From the NCBI RefSeq assembly GCF_000364605.1, contig NZ_KB822577.1, positions 372,001 to 436,000 on the forward strand: DNA of 64,000 bases. The letters run 5' to 3'. The notes below the pieces were generated by a model. The model worked only from the letters and a program-made list of their open reading frames with translations. It did not search any database and was not told the DNA's origin. Of the stretch, positions 51,120 through 59,429 are shown piece by piece. The position numbers and the translations under genes are program-made. The DNA comes from Nocardioides sp. Iso805N. GTDB taxonomy: Bacteria > Actinomycetota > Actinomycetes > Propionibacteriales > Nocardioidaceae. Positions within the stretch are counted from its first letter, which is position 1; each line of letters opens with the position of its first letter.

Positions 51120-52253
51120 ATGCGGCCCGATGTGGAGATCGTCGAGGAGGGCATGCGCGAGGGCATGCAGATCGAGAGTGCCTCGATCGCGCTCGACGAC
51201 AAGCTGCGCCTCCTCGACGCGCTGGGACGCACCGGGCTGGCGAGCATCAACGTCGGCTCCTTCGTCAGCCCGAAGTGGGTGCCGCAGATGGCGCAGATGG
51301 ACGAGCTGCTCGCGCGGTTCGAGCCTGTCCCGGGCGTGCACTACTTCGCGCTGGCGCTGAACCAGCGCGGGGTCGAGCGCCGCCAGGAGTACGTCGGGAC
51401 CAAGCTGGCCGCCGAGCCGCAGATCGGCGTCACCAGCGTCCACCTCTGCGACGTCTTCGTGCAGCGCAACACCGCCAAGACCCAGGCCGACGAGCTGGCC
51501 ACGATTCCGGCCCGGGTCGCCCGCGCGGTCCAGGACGGGGTCGGTGAGGCGTCGGTGCGGATCAACGCCGCCTGGGGCTCCAACTGGCTCGGCGGGTTCT
51601 CGCTCAACGACCGGTTGGCCATGATCCAGCGCCAGGTCGAGGCGTGGGACGAGGCCGGCATCCCGGTCACCCACACCTGGATCGGCGACCCGATGAGCTG
51701 GAACACGCCGCGGGCCGTCGAGGAGACCCTCGCGGCGATCGTCGAGCGCTGGCCCTCGATCACGACCTTCCACCTGCACCTCCACGACGGACGCGGCATG
51801 GCGCTCCTGTCGGCGTACCAGGCCTTCCGGACGCTGGACGAGCGGCACACGCTGGTCCTCGACGCGAGCATCGGCGGGATGGGCGGCTGCCCGTACTGCG
51901 GCAACGGCCGCGCCACGGAGATGATCCCGACCGAGGACCTCGTGCACCTGCTCGAGGCCGAGGGCGTGCAGACCGGTGTCGACCTGGCCGCCCTGATCGG
52001 GGCCGCACACCTGGCCGAGGAGGTCGTCGGCCACGAGCTCTACGGCCACGTCAGCAAGGCCGGCCCGCGCCCGGGACCAGAAGAGCTCTACCCGATGGAC
52101 ATGCCACTCGTGGAGACCATCGAGCAGGCGCAGCACTTCCGCCTCGGACCTTCGGTCTACGACGGCTGCCCGAGCCCGTGGCGTGCCCCGATCACCTCCG
52201 CGGCCCGCGACAAGATCCGCGACCCGATCCGCGACACGATCCAGGAGAACTGA
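51120..52253 (+). CDS. HMG-CoA lyase-like (HMGL family) enzyme
   Basis: The 377-residue TIM-barrel has an N-terminal EEGMREGMQ in place of the usual VGPRDGLQ, metal ligands in HLHLHDGRG near 220 and the glycine/cysteine loop GGMGGCPYCGNG near 252-263. The family cleaves 3-hydroxy-3-substituted acyl-CoAs to acetyl-CoA and a keto acid. The metal-binding Asp of RDG is Glu here. The length is longer than ordinary HMG-CoA lyase (about 300), with an extra C-terminal segment of about 60 residues. It follows the dehydrogenase by one base. Confidence 0.82.
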   Translation: MRPDVEIVEEGMREGMQIESASIALDDKLRLLDALGRTGLASINVGSFVSPKWVPQMAQMDELLARFEPVPGVHYFALALNQRGVERRQEYVGTKLAAEPQIGVTSVHLCDVFVQRNTAKTQADELATIPARVARAVQDGVGEASVRINAAWGSNWLGGFSLNDRLAMIQRQVEAWDEAGIPVTHTWIGDPMSWNTPRAVEETLAAIVERWPSITTFHLHLHDGRGMALLSAYQAFRTLDERHTLVLDASIGGMGGCPYCGNGRATEMIPTEDLVHLLEAEGVQTGVDLAALIGAAHLAEEVVGHELYGHVSKAGPRPGPEELYPMDMPLVETIEQAQHFRLGPSVYDGCPSPWRAPITSAARDKIRDPIRDTIQEN

Positions 52254-53498
52254 ATGGACCCCCTGATCCCCACCGGCGACCGGCCAGGCTCGCTGCACGG
52301 GCTCCGCGTCATCGAGATCAGCACCAGCGTGGCCGGTCCGATGGCCGCGATGATCCTCGGCGACCTCGGTGCGGAGGTGGTCAAGGTCGAGCGCGTCGGC
52401 GCCGGCGACGACACTCGCAGCTGGAACCCGCCGGCCTGGAACGGCGTCAGTACCGCGTTCCTCGGGCTCAACCGCAACAAGCGCAGCCTCGAGCTCGACT
52501 ACAAGACGCCGCAGGGCAAGCAGATCCTCGAGGAGCTGGTGCGCAGCGCCGACGTCCTGATCCAGAACCTGCGTCCCGGTGCGATCGAGGCGGCCGGCTT
52601 CGGCTGGGAGCGGCTGCAGGAGCTCAACTCGCGACTCGTCTACGTCGAGATGACCGGGTTCGGTCCCCTCGGCCCGATGGCGGACGAGCCGGCGTACGAC
52701 CCGGTCGTGCAGGCCTACTCCGGCATCGTCGCGATGATGCCGCAGGGCGAGGACGGCCCGACGCGGGTGCCGCTCTCCATCCTCGACAAGGGCACCGGCA
52801 TGTGGGCGGCGATCGGAGCCCTCGATGCACTGCGCCGCCGGGAGCAGACCGGCACCGGGAGCCTGGTCAACGTCTCGCTCCTCAACACCGCGCTCGACTG
52901 GGTGGGCGGCTCGATCATGAACGCCAGCGCCGGCAACAAGCGCGAGAAGCTCGGCTCCGGCTTCCCGGGGATGGTCCCGTACGGCGCGTTCCCGGCACGC
53001 GACGGCCACGTCTTCATCTCCGCCGGCAACCAGAAGCTGTGGCTGCAGCTCGTCGCGGCGGTCGGCGCGCCCGAGCTCAACGACCGCGCCGGCTTCGGCA
53101 GCAACGGCGACCGCTCGGCCAACCGCGCCGAGGTCGAGGCGGCGGTCGCTGGGGTCACCTCGCGCTTCGGCCGTGACGAGCTCAGCGAGCTGCTCACCGC
53201 AGCACGGGTCCCGAACGCTGCGATCCGTGCTGCCGCCGAGCTGCCGTCCGACCCGCAGGTCCAGGCGATCGGCGGCATCCGGGCGATGCCCCACCCCCAG
53301 ATCCCGGAGTTCGCGACGGTGGCCCTCCCGATCCAGATCGACGGGGCGCTGTTGCCCCTCCAAGGCGCACCTCCGCTCCTCGGCGCGGACAGCGCCGCGA
53401 TCCTGGCCTCCCTCGGCTACGGGGAGGACGAGGTCGACCGGCTGCTCGCCGAGGGCGTCGTGGGAGCCACTGAGGTCCCGGCGTCGGTGGCCGGCTGA
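52254..53498 (+). CDS. Class III (CaiB/BaiF) CoA-transferase
   Basis: The 414-residue protein has GLRVIEISTSVAGPMAA near 14-30, GAEVVKVER, RNKRSLELDYK and the nucleophilic Asp in EPAYDPVVQAYSG near 144-156. These enzymes move CoA from succinyl-CoA or a similar donor to a carboxylic acid; the benzylsuccinate CoA-transferase belongs to the family. It directly abuts the HMGL gene. It would activate the starting acid for the acyl-CoA dehydrogenase. Confidence 0.87.
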   Translation: MDPLIPTGDRPGSLHGLRVIEISTSVAGPMAAMILGDLGAEVVKVERVGAGDDTRSWNPPAWNGVSTAFLGLNRNKRSLELDYKTPQGKQILEELVRSADVLIQNLRPGAIEAAGFGWERLQELNSRLVYVEMTGFGPLGPMADEPAYDPVVQAYSGIVAMMPQGEDGPTRVPLSILDKGTGMWAAIGALDALRRREQTGTGSLVNVSLLNTALDWVGGSIMNASAGNKREKLGSGFPGMVPYGAFPARDGHVFISAGNQKLWLQLVAAVGAPELNDRAGFGSNGDRSANRAEVEAAVAGVTSRFGRDELSELLTAARVPNAAIRAAAELPSDPQVQAIGGIRAMPHPQIPEFATVALPIQIDGALLPLQGAPPLLGADSAAILASLGYGEDEVDRLLAEGVVGATEVPASVAG

Positions 53499-54979
53499 TG
53501 TCACTCCTGGAGCAGTCCCGCTGGGAGGGCAGGCTCTATGCCGGCGCCTGGCGCGATGCCTCGACCACCCTGGCGGTCGTCGAGCCGGCCACGGGACACA
53601 CGCTGGCCCGGGCCGGAGCCGCGACCGCCGCCGATGTCGAGACATCGGTGGCGGTCGCGGTGGAGGTGCAGCGGGCATGGGCCGCTGCGCCGTACCTCGA
53701 GCGCAGCCGGGTCCTGCGCCGCGCCGCCCAGCTCTTCGTCGAGTACGCCGACGAGATCGGCGAGTGGGTCGCCCGCGATGCCGGCCAGGTCATCACCGCG
53801 GCTCGGAATCAGGGCCCGAACGCTGCCGAGGAGTGCTTCCAGGCCGCGGAACTGGCGAGCATGCCGTACGGCGAGATCCTCCGTTCCGCGCAGCCCCGTC
53901 TCTCGCTCTCGCGCCGGCTCCCGGTGGGCGTCGTCGGCGTGATCGCGCCGTTCAACTCGCCCATCACCCTGGCGGTCCGCTCGCTCGCGCCGGCCCTCGC
54001 GCTCGGCAACGCGGTGATCCTCAAGCCCGACCCGCGCACCGCGGTGGCCGGTGGCGTGGTCTTCGCCCGGATCTTCGAGGAGGCCGGCCTGCCCGCCGGC
54101 CTGCTGCACGTCCTGCCCGGCGGCGCCGAGGTGGGGGAGGCGCTGGTCACCCACCCACGGGTGCCGGTGCTGGCGTTCACCGGCTCGACCGAGGCCGGCC
54201 GGGCCATCGGGGTCGAGGCCGCCCGCCGGCTCAAGCGGGTGCACCTCGAGCTCGGCGGTAACTCCGCCCTGATCGTCCTCGACGACGTCGACGTGTCCGC
54301 CGCGGTGGCCGCCGGTGCGGCTGCCACGTTCCGCCACCAGGGCCAGATCTGCATGGCGACGGGGCGGCACCTCGTGCACGCCTCCGTCGCCGACGAGTAC
54401 GCCGCCGGCCTCAGCGAGCTCGCCGCGGCGATGCCGGTCGGTGATCCGATGTCTGCGCGTTCGGCGCTCGGGCCGCTCATCGACGAGCGGCAGCGCGACC
54501 GGGTACACGCCCTCGTCACCGCCAGCGTCGACGCGGGCGCCAGGCTGGCGACCGGTGGCAGCTTCGAGGGCCTCTTCTACCGGCCGACCGTCCTGACCGG
54601 GGTCGATGACGCCACCCCGGCCTATGCGCAGGAGGTCTTCGGGCCGGTGGCGCCGGTACGAGCCTTCCACGACCTCGACGAGGCCGTGCGGCTCGCCGCA
54701 GACTCGCCCTACGGGCTGTCGCTGGGCATCCTGACCCGCGACGTGATGAGGGGACTGGCGCTCGCCGAGCGCGTGCCGACGGGCCTGGTGCACATCAACG
54801 ACCAGACCATCAACGACGAGCCGGTGATCCCGTTCGGCGGCCTCGGCGACTCCGGCAACGGTGCCCGGCACGGTGGCCACGCGGCCAACCTCGAGGCGTT
54901 CACCGAGCAGCAGTGGGTCACCGTCCGTGGCGACGTGCCGCTCTATCCGAATCCGACGAAGAAGAAGGCACAGGCATGA
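53498..54979 (+). CDS. Benzaldehyde/vanillin dehydrogenase-like aldehyde dehydrogenase
   Basis: 493 residues. Landmarks: IAPFNSPI near 148, FTGSTEAGRAIG near 227, Glu in LELGGN near 250 and catalytic Cys in GQICMATGR near 284. GQICM and the VHINDQTINDEPVIPFGG segment are characteristic of benzaldehyde and vanillin dehydrogenases. It shares one base with the CoA-transferase stop (TGATG) and overlaps the hydratase gene by 4 bases. It would oxidise the aldehyde made by the decarboxylase to a benzoate. Confidence 0.87.
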   Translation: MSLLEQSRWEGRLYAGAWRDASTTLAVVEPATGHTLARAGAATAADVETSVAVAVEVQRAWAAAPYLERSRVLRRAAQLFVEYADEIGEWVARDAGQVITAARNQGPNAAEECFQAAELASMPYGEILRSAQPRLSLSRRLPVGVVGVIAPFNSPITLAVRSLAPALALGNAVILKPDPRTAVAGGVVFARIFEEAGLPAGLLHVLPGGAEVGEALVTHPRVPVLAFTGSTEAGRAIGVEAARRLKRVHLELGGNSALIVLDDVDVSAAVAAGAAATFRHQGQICMATGRHLVHASVADEYAAGLSELAAAMPVGDPMSARSALGPLIDERQRDRVHALVTASVDAGARLATGGSFEGLFYRPTVLTGVDDATPAYAQEVFGPVAPVRAFHDLDEAVRLAADSPYGLSLGILTRDVMRGLALAERVPTGLVHINDQTINDEPVIPFGGLGDSGNGARHGGHAANLEAFTEQQWVTVRGDVPLYPNPTKKKAQA

Positions 54980-55752
54980 GCGAGACGCTCCAGATCGAGG
55001 ACCACGACCACATCCGCGTCCTGCGGCTCAACCGTCCCGAGGCACGCAACGCGCTGAGCGGCGAGCTCAACGATGCCCTGGTCGACGCGCTGGTGGAGGC
55101 CGACCACGACCCGTCGGTGTGGGTCGTCGCGATCACCGGGGAGGGCACCGCGTTCTGCGCCGGCGCGGACCTGAAGAGCGCCCGCGACATGGCCGATCAG
55201 GGCAAGCCGTTCTACGGCCCGCTGCACAACAACCGCCGCAGCCTGATGGAGGTGATGATCGACACCCGCAAGCCGACGGTCGGCATCATCAACGGCCCGG
55301 CGCTGGCCGGCGGCATGGAGCTCGCGCTCTCCTGCGACCTGCGACTGTGTGCGCCGACGGCGTTCTTCGGCGTACCGGAGGCCAAGCGTGCCCGTGGCGC
55401 CCACTTCGCCTCGGTGATGCTGCCGGTGACGGTGCCGCCGGGCATCGCGATGGAGTGGCTCTACACCGGCCGTCGCATCCCGCTCGACGAGGCGGAGCGC
55501 TGGGGCCTGGTCAACGCGGCGCTACCGGGTGAGGATCTGTTGGCCGAGGCGCTGACCTGGCTCGCAGACGTCGTCTCGTCGGCGCCCCTCTCGCTGCAGC
55601 GACTCAAGCTGACCTACCGCAAGACGGCCGGGATGGCGCCGCATGCCGCGATCCGGCTTGACGCCGGCCCGGACGTCTACCTGTCCGAGGACCAGAAGGA
55701 GGGCGCCCGCGCCTTCCTGGAGAAGCGCGAGCCGGTGTGGCGGGGCCGTTAG
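54976..55752 (+). CDS. Enoyl-CoA hydratase/isomerase (crotonase) family
   Basis: The 258-residue protein has LNRPEARNALSGEL near 19-32, the oxyanion-hole FCAGADLKS near 61-69, and NGPALAGGMELALSCDLRL near 103-121. Of the two catalytic Glu positions in ordinary hydratase, the first lies in AGGMELAL; the second region reads VPEAKRARG with a Glu. It should hydrate the double bond introduced by the acyl-CoA dehydrogenase. It is last in the operon, 1 base before a large terminator. Confidence 0.85.
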   Translation: MSETLQIEDHDHIRVLRLNRPEARNALSGELNDALVDALVEADHDPSVWVVAITGEGTAFCAGADLKSARDMADQGKPFYGPLHNNRRSLMEVMIDTRKPTVGIINGPALAGGMELALSCDLRLCAPTAFFGVPEAKRARGAHFASVMLPVTVPPGIAMEWLYTGRRIPLDEAERWGLVNAALPGEDLLAEALTWLADVVSSAPLSLQRLKLTYRKTAGMAPHAAIRLDAGPDVYLSEDQKEGARAFLEKREPVWRGR

Positions 55753-55794
55753 CACGGCTTCGCGGGGCCCCGGCACGGAGCCCGCGAAGCCGTG
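55753..55794. terminator. Large bidirectional terminator
   Basis: Perfect 14-base stem (55753-55766 with 55781-55794) around a 14-base loop, filling almost all of the gap between the convergent hydratase and dioxygenase genes. Confidence 0.85.
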
Positions 55795-55797
55795 ACC

Positions 55798-56745
55798 TCA
55801 GCGGACGCTGCGCGCGGTCATCACGCCGAAGCCGGCGATGTACTCGCGGATCGGGCGGTAGTACGAAGAGGTCACCTCATAGGCGCCACCCGCCGAGCTG
55901 AGCGCCGCGAACGCGGCGACCCACGTACGGACCTCGTGGGCGGAGTTGCCGGCGTCCGCGGCCATCTGGCCCGGCGTCATCGCGTCGATCGAGGTCAGGT
56001 CGCCGGACGCCAGCTTGGCCATCAGGGCCCGGTCCCACTCGGGGTTGAGGTCCTGGATAGTGGCGGTGCCGGCGGCGAACGCCTTTCCCGCGTTGATGAC
56101 GTTCTGCTGGCGGGCGTCGCGGGCCGCGGCGGTGGGATGGCGACCGTTGAGCAGCAAGGCGCGCTGCTGCTCGTTGGCGGAGGCCCACTGCGGAACCGGC
56201 GGGTCGTGGGAGAGGCCGCCCGAGCCGATCACCAGGACGCGTTCGTCCTGGAGCGTGGCGAGGAACGACCCGATCGCCTCGCCGAGCCGGCGCACCCGGC
56301 TCATCCTCACGAACGGCTTGGCGACGCTGTTGACGAAGACGGGGATGGTGGGCACGGTGTCGATGCCACCGAAGAGGATCTCCAACGGCTGGATGGCACC
56401 GTGGTCGATCTCCATCTTGCGCGAGATCGCGATGTCGAGGTCGCTGTCGGCCACCCACTCGGCGAGTCGTTCGGAGAGCTCGGTCGGCACGGTGAGGGGT
56501 CCCTCGGCGGTGCCGTAGTCGCCCACGCCGAGCGCCTCGTAGCCGATGCAGAACGGCGGCATCAGGTCGTAGAAGAAGCCGTTGTAGTGGTCGGGTGCGA
56601 ACGAGACCACCAGGGTCGGGTCGTAGTCGCGCACGAAACTCCGCGCCGTGGCGAAGGCGTCCTCGACCTCGGCCTTGACCTCCGCCGGCGGGTCGTTGAA
56701 CTCCAGCAGGGGACTGTGTGACATGGTCACGAGCGCCAGGCTCAT
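55798..56745 (-). CDS. mhpB: MhpB-like class III extradiol dioxygenase
   Basis: The 315-residue protein is of the LigB superfamily and MhpB type: His10 in MSHSPLL, APDHYNGFFYDLMPPFCIG near 50-68 with the DH metal ligand, DHGAIQPLEILFGG near 114-127 and GSGGLSHDPP near 174-183. The two extra His residues match the catalytic His pair of 2,3-dihydroxyphenylpropionate 1,2-dioxygenase. It overlaps the FAD hydroxylase gene by 4 bases. It should cleave a 2,3-dihydroxyphenyl-alkanoate or a related catechol. Confidence 0.88.
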   Translation of the reverse strand: MSLALVTMSHSPLLEFNDPPAEVKAEVEDAFATARSFVRDYDPTLVVSFAPDHYNGFFYDLMPPFCIGYEALGVGDYGTAEGPLTVPTELSERLAEWVADSDLDIAISRKMEIDHGAIQPLEILFGGIDTVPTIPVFVNSVAKPFVRMSRVRRLGEAIGSFLATLQDERVLVIGSGGLSHDPPVPQWASANEQQRALLLNGRHPTAAARDARQQNVINAGKAFAAGTATIQDLNPEWDRALMAKLASGDLTSIDAMTPGQMAADAGNSAHEVRTWVAAFAALSSAGGAYEVTSSYYRPIREYIAGFGVMTARSVR

Positions 56746-58457
56746 GCGCCGCCTCCTTCCGTCGTGGTGGTGCGGTAGGCCGCGGCGGCCAGGACGGCGC
56801 CGAGGGCCTGGGAGGTCTGTTGCGCCAGGCAGGCGGCGGCCACGAAGTGGTCGGGCCGCAGGATGACGGTGCCGCAGGCACGGGTGTCGAACCAGTCCTT
56901 CAGCCGGCCGGTGGGGTCACCGACGACGGTGACGGGCACCGGGGAGTCGGCGAACCGCTTCTCCGCCCAGGGGCGCTGTGTCTCGGGCATGAACGCGACC
57001 AGCCTGATGCCGTGTCTCTCCACCGCCGCCAGCTCCTCGGGGCCGAGGAACCGCGCCGGGTTGTTGCCCCAGGCCGCGATCGTCCACCAGTGGCCGGTGA
57101 CCTCGTCGAGGAGGGTGTCGGTCTGGGTCGAGGTGTTGACCCTCGGCTGGATGAACTGCAGCCCGACCGGCGAGAGGTCGTGGGCGGCGTCGACGAACGG
57201 CAGCAGCTTGGCGCTGCGGTACGTCGGCTGCGAGCTGCCCACGGCCAGGGTCGCCTGGTCGACCACGACACCGGCGGTATAGCGCGGCATCGGCTTGAAC
57301 CTGAGCTCGGTGAAGTAGCTCTTGATCCGCGGTACGACGTTGAGCGCCCCCATGGTGACGTCGCGCAGCTTGCCGGTGAGGGGCCCGCACTTCATCAGCG
57401 CGCCGACGTACATGTTGATGTCGATCATGTCTGCGGCGTGCGGGTGGCGCTCGGCGGTGTAGGTGTCGAGCAGCGCGTCGTCCGCATGCCCGGACAGCAC
57501 CGAGCTGAGCTTCCAGGCCAGGTTGGTGGCGTCCCGGATGCCGGAGTTCCAGCCCTGGCCCAGCCACACCGGCATCAGGTGGGCGGCGTCGCCGGCGATG
57601 AAGACGCGGCCCTTGCGGAAGGAGGTGGCGATGCGGCCGTGGTGGGTGAAGACCCGCTTGTTGATGATCGTGATGGACTCCGGCGAGGGCAGGAAGTGCC
57701 CGATCAGCCGGCCCATCCAGGTCGGGTCGTCGACCACCTCGGTCGGCTCGTGGTCGAAGAGCATGAACTCCCAGCGACGGATGCCGTGTGGCAACCCGAT
57801 GGAGACGTAGGGCCGACGCGGATCGGCGCCGAGGTAGACCGAGGGCGTGCCGATCGGGTCGTCGTCGACGTCGACGACCACCCACCGGGTCGAGGGTGAC
57901 TTGCCCTCGAACTCCACGCCCATCCACTTGCGGGTCAACGAGGATCCGCCCTCGCAGCCGACGGCGTACGTGCCGGTGATCGTGGCGGTGTCCGTGACCT
58001 GGCCCTCGGCATCGAGGCGTTCGGCGGTCACCACCACGTGGTCACCGCGGTCCTCGAGGCCGACGACGCGGTGGTTGAAGCGCAGTTCGGTGCCGGCGAA
58101 GCGGTCGAGTCCGGCGGCGAGCTCCTTGTCCACCAGTGGCTGGATGAAGCCGTGCTTGCGTGCGAAGCCGAACTCGTCGGTCCTCGGTGCGTTGGTGGCC
58201 AGCACCTGGCCCTTGCCGTTGACGAACCGCACGACGTGGTTGGGCACCGTGTAGGGCTGGATCTGCGGCCACAGCCCGGTGGCCGCGAGGGTGCGGATGG
58301 ACTCGTCGTCGAGGCCGACGCCGCGGGGGTACTCGATCAGCTCGGAGCGGGCCTCGAGCACGATGGCGCGTTGGCCGCGGCTGCCGAGCAGATTGGCCAG
58401 CGTCAGGCCGACGGGTCCTGCGCCGATGACGATGACGTCGGTGTCCAGGGTGCTCAT
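56742..58457 (-). CDS. mhpA: MhpA-like FAD-dependent aromatic hydroxylase
   Basis: The 571-residue class A flavoprotein monooxygenase has the dinucleotide motif VIGAGPVGLTLANLLG at about 10-25, the DG-type motif YAVGCEGGSSLTRKWMG near 170 and the FAD-ribityl GD motif FIAGDAAHLMP near 290. The length and C-terminal thioredoxin-like tail fit 3-(3-hydroxyphenyl)propionate hydroxylase. It uses NAD(P)H directly and needs no separate reductase. It is 9 bases from the hydrolase gene in a leftward operon that continues with the dioxygenase. Confidence 0.88.
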   Translation of the reverse strand: MSTLDTDVIVIGAGPVGLTLANLLGSRGQRAIVLEARSELIEYPRGVGLDDESIRTLAATGLWPQIQPYTVPNHVVRFVNGKGQVLATNAPRTDEFGFARKHGFIQPLVDKELAAGLDRFAGTELRFNHRVVGLEDRGDHVVVTAERLDAEGQVTDTATITGTYAVGCEGGSSLTRKWMGVEFEGKSPSTRWVVVDVDDDPIGTPSVYLGADPRRPYVSIGLPHGIRRWEFMLFDHEPTEVVDDPTWMGRLIGHFLPSPESITIINKRVFTHHGRIATSFRKGRVFIAGDAAHLMPVWLGQGWNSGIRDATNLAWKLSSVLSGHADDALLDTYTAERHPHAADMIDINMYVGALMKCGPLTGKLRDVTMGALNVVPRIKSYFTELRFKPMPRYTAGVVVDQATLAVGSSQPTYRSAKLLPFVDAAHDLSPVGLQFIQPRVNTSTQTDTLLDEVTGHWWTIAAWGNNPARFLGPEELAAVERHGIRLVAFMPETQRPWAEKRFADSPVPVTVVGDPTGRLKDWFDTRACGTVILRPDHFVAAACLAQQTSQALGAVLAAAAYRTTTTEGGGA

Positions 58458-58466
58458 CGCCGTGCC

Positions 58467-59327
58467 TCAGCTGTGCCGCAGGAAGTCGACCACGACACGG
58501 TTGAACTCGTCCGCGTGCTCGATCATCGCCCAGTGCCCGCAGTGGTTGAGCAGCAGCAGCCGGGCGTTGGGGATGTTCGCGCACAGCCACAGGCTGACCT
58601 CGTAGTGCAGCACCCGGTCGTCCTTGCCGTGGATGAGCAGTGTCGGGACGGCGATGTTCGGGATGAGGCCACGGTCGACCTTGATCGGGATCGGGGCGCC
58701 GTGGGCCAGGCCCTCCACGTAGTTTTGCAGGTGGTCGGGGCGCGCCAGGGCGGCCTCGGATCGGGCGGCGGTGAGCTCGGGGGTGGCGAAGCGCTCCTTG
58801 TCGTAGGTCATGATCTCGACCAGCGCCTTCATGTTCTCCGGGTTGGCGTCCTTGTAGGCCTTGACCAGCACCTTGAGGCCTTCGGAGGGCCCGTCGCCGG
58901 CGCTGAACAGGCTCGCCGGGCCGCGGCCGAGCGAGGCGCCCATGGTGACGAGGTGGGTGATCCGCTCCGGGTGCAGGGTGGCGAACCGGATGGCGGTGTG
59001 CGCACCCATCGAGTTGCCCACCAGGGCTGCCTTCTCGATGCCCAGGGCGTCGAGGAAGCCGACGAGATCGGCGTCGTGGTCCATGTCGGCGGTGGCCACG
59101 GCATCGGAGTCGCCCCAGCCGGGCATGTCCGGCGCGAGGACGTGGAAGCCGGCGTCGGCGATGACGCCGATGTTGCCAGAGAAGTTCGACCAGCCGGTGG
59201 CACCGGGGCCGGAACCGTGCAGCAGCACGACGGTCGCGTCGGCGGGATCGCCGGCCTCGTAGTAGCACGCCGCCGTTCCTGAAGGCAGCGTGAGGTGCCG
59301 GGTGGCGGCTTCTTTAGTGACGGTCAT
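58467..59327 (-). CDS. mhpC: MhpC-like C-C hydrolase
   Basis: The 286-residue protein has HGSGPGATGWSNF near 37-49, GNSMGAH with the nucleophilic Ser near 107, Asp in HGKDDRV near 237 and His in NHCGHW near 265. The triad is intact. ATG 59327 was preferred to the TTG two codons earlier. It completes a full MhpABC set (hydroxylate, cleave, hydrolyse); hydratase, aldolase and acetaldehyde dehydrogenase genes are not in the window. A 102-base gap separates it from the reductase gene upstream. Confidence 0.9.
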   Translation of the reverse strand: MTVTKEAATRHLTLPSGTAACYYEAGDPADATVVLLHGSGPGATGWSNFSGNIGVIADAGFHVLAPDMPGWGDSDAVATADMDHDADLVGFLDALGIEKAALVGNSMGAHTAIRFATLHPERITHLVTMGASLGRGPASLFSAGDGPSEGLKVLVKAYKDANPENMKALVEIMTYDKERFATPELTAARSEAALARPDHLQNYVEGLAHGAPIPIKVDRGLIPNIAVPTLLIHGKDDRVLHYEVSLWLCANIPNARLLLLNHCGHWAMIEHADEFNRVVVDFLRHS

Positions 59328-59429
59328 GATCAATCCGATTCCTGTCTCGACGGGCCGCTCCGTGCGCGGACTTCTACCTGAAAGGCAGGAAGGCTGCGGT
59401 CCGGACGGTGGAGTCTCAGTCGCTGTCTT

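Noticed and set aside
48308-51250. Very long open frame (980 codons) on the strand opposite to the decarboxylase and acyl-CoA dehydrogenase genes
   Set aside because: It is the high-GC antisense shadow of two well-supported genes; composition is Gly/Arg/Val-rich without motifs. The same holds for long opposite-strand frames at 20943-23687, 41576-43813 and 51054-53678.
48320-54979. Classical mandelate pathway
   Set aside because: Benzoylformate decarboxylase- and benzaldehyde dehydrogenase-like genes fit, but no mandelate racemase or dehydrogenase is seen, and four CoA-dependent genes in the same operon would be unexplained.
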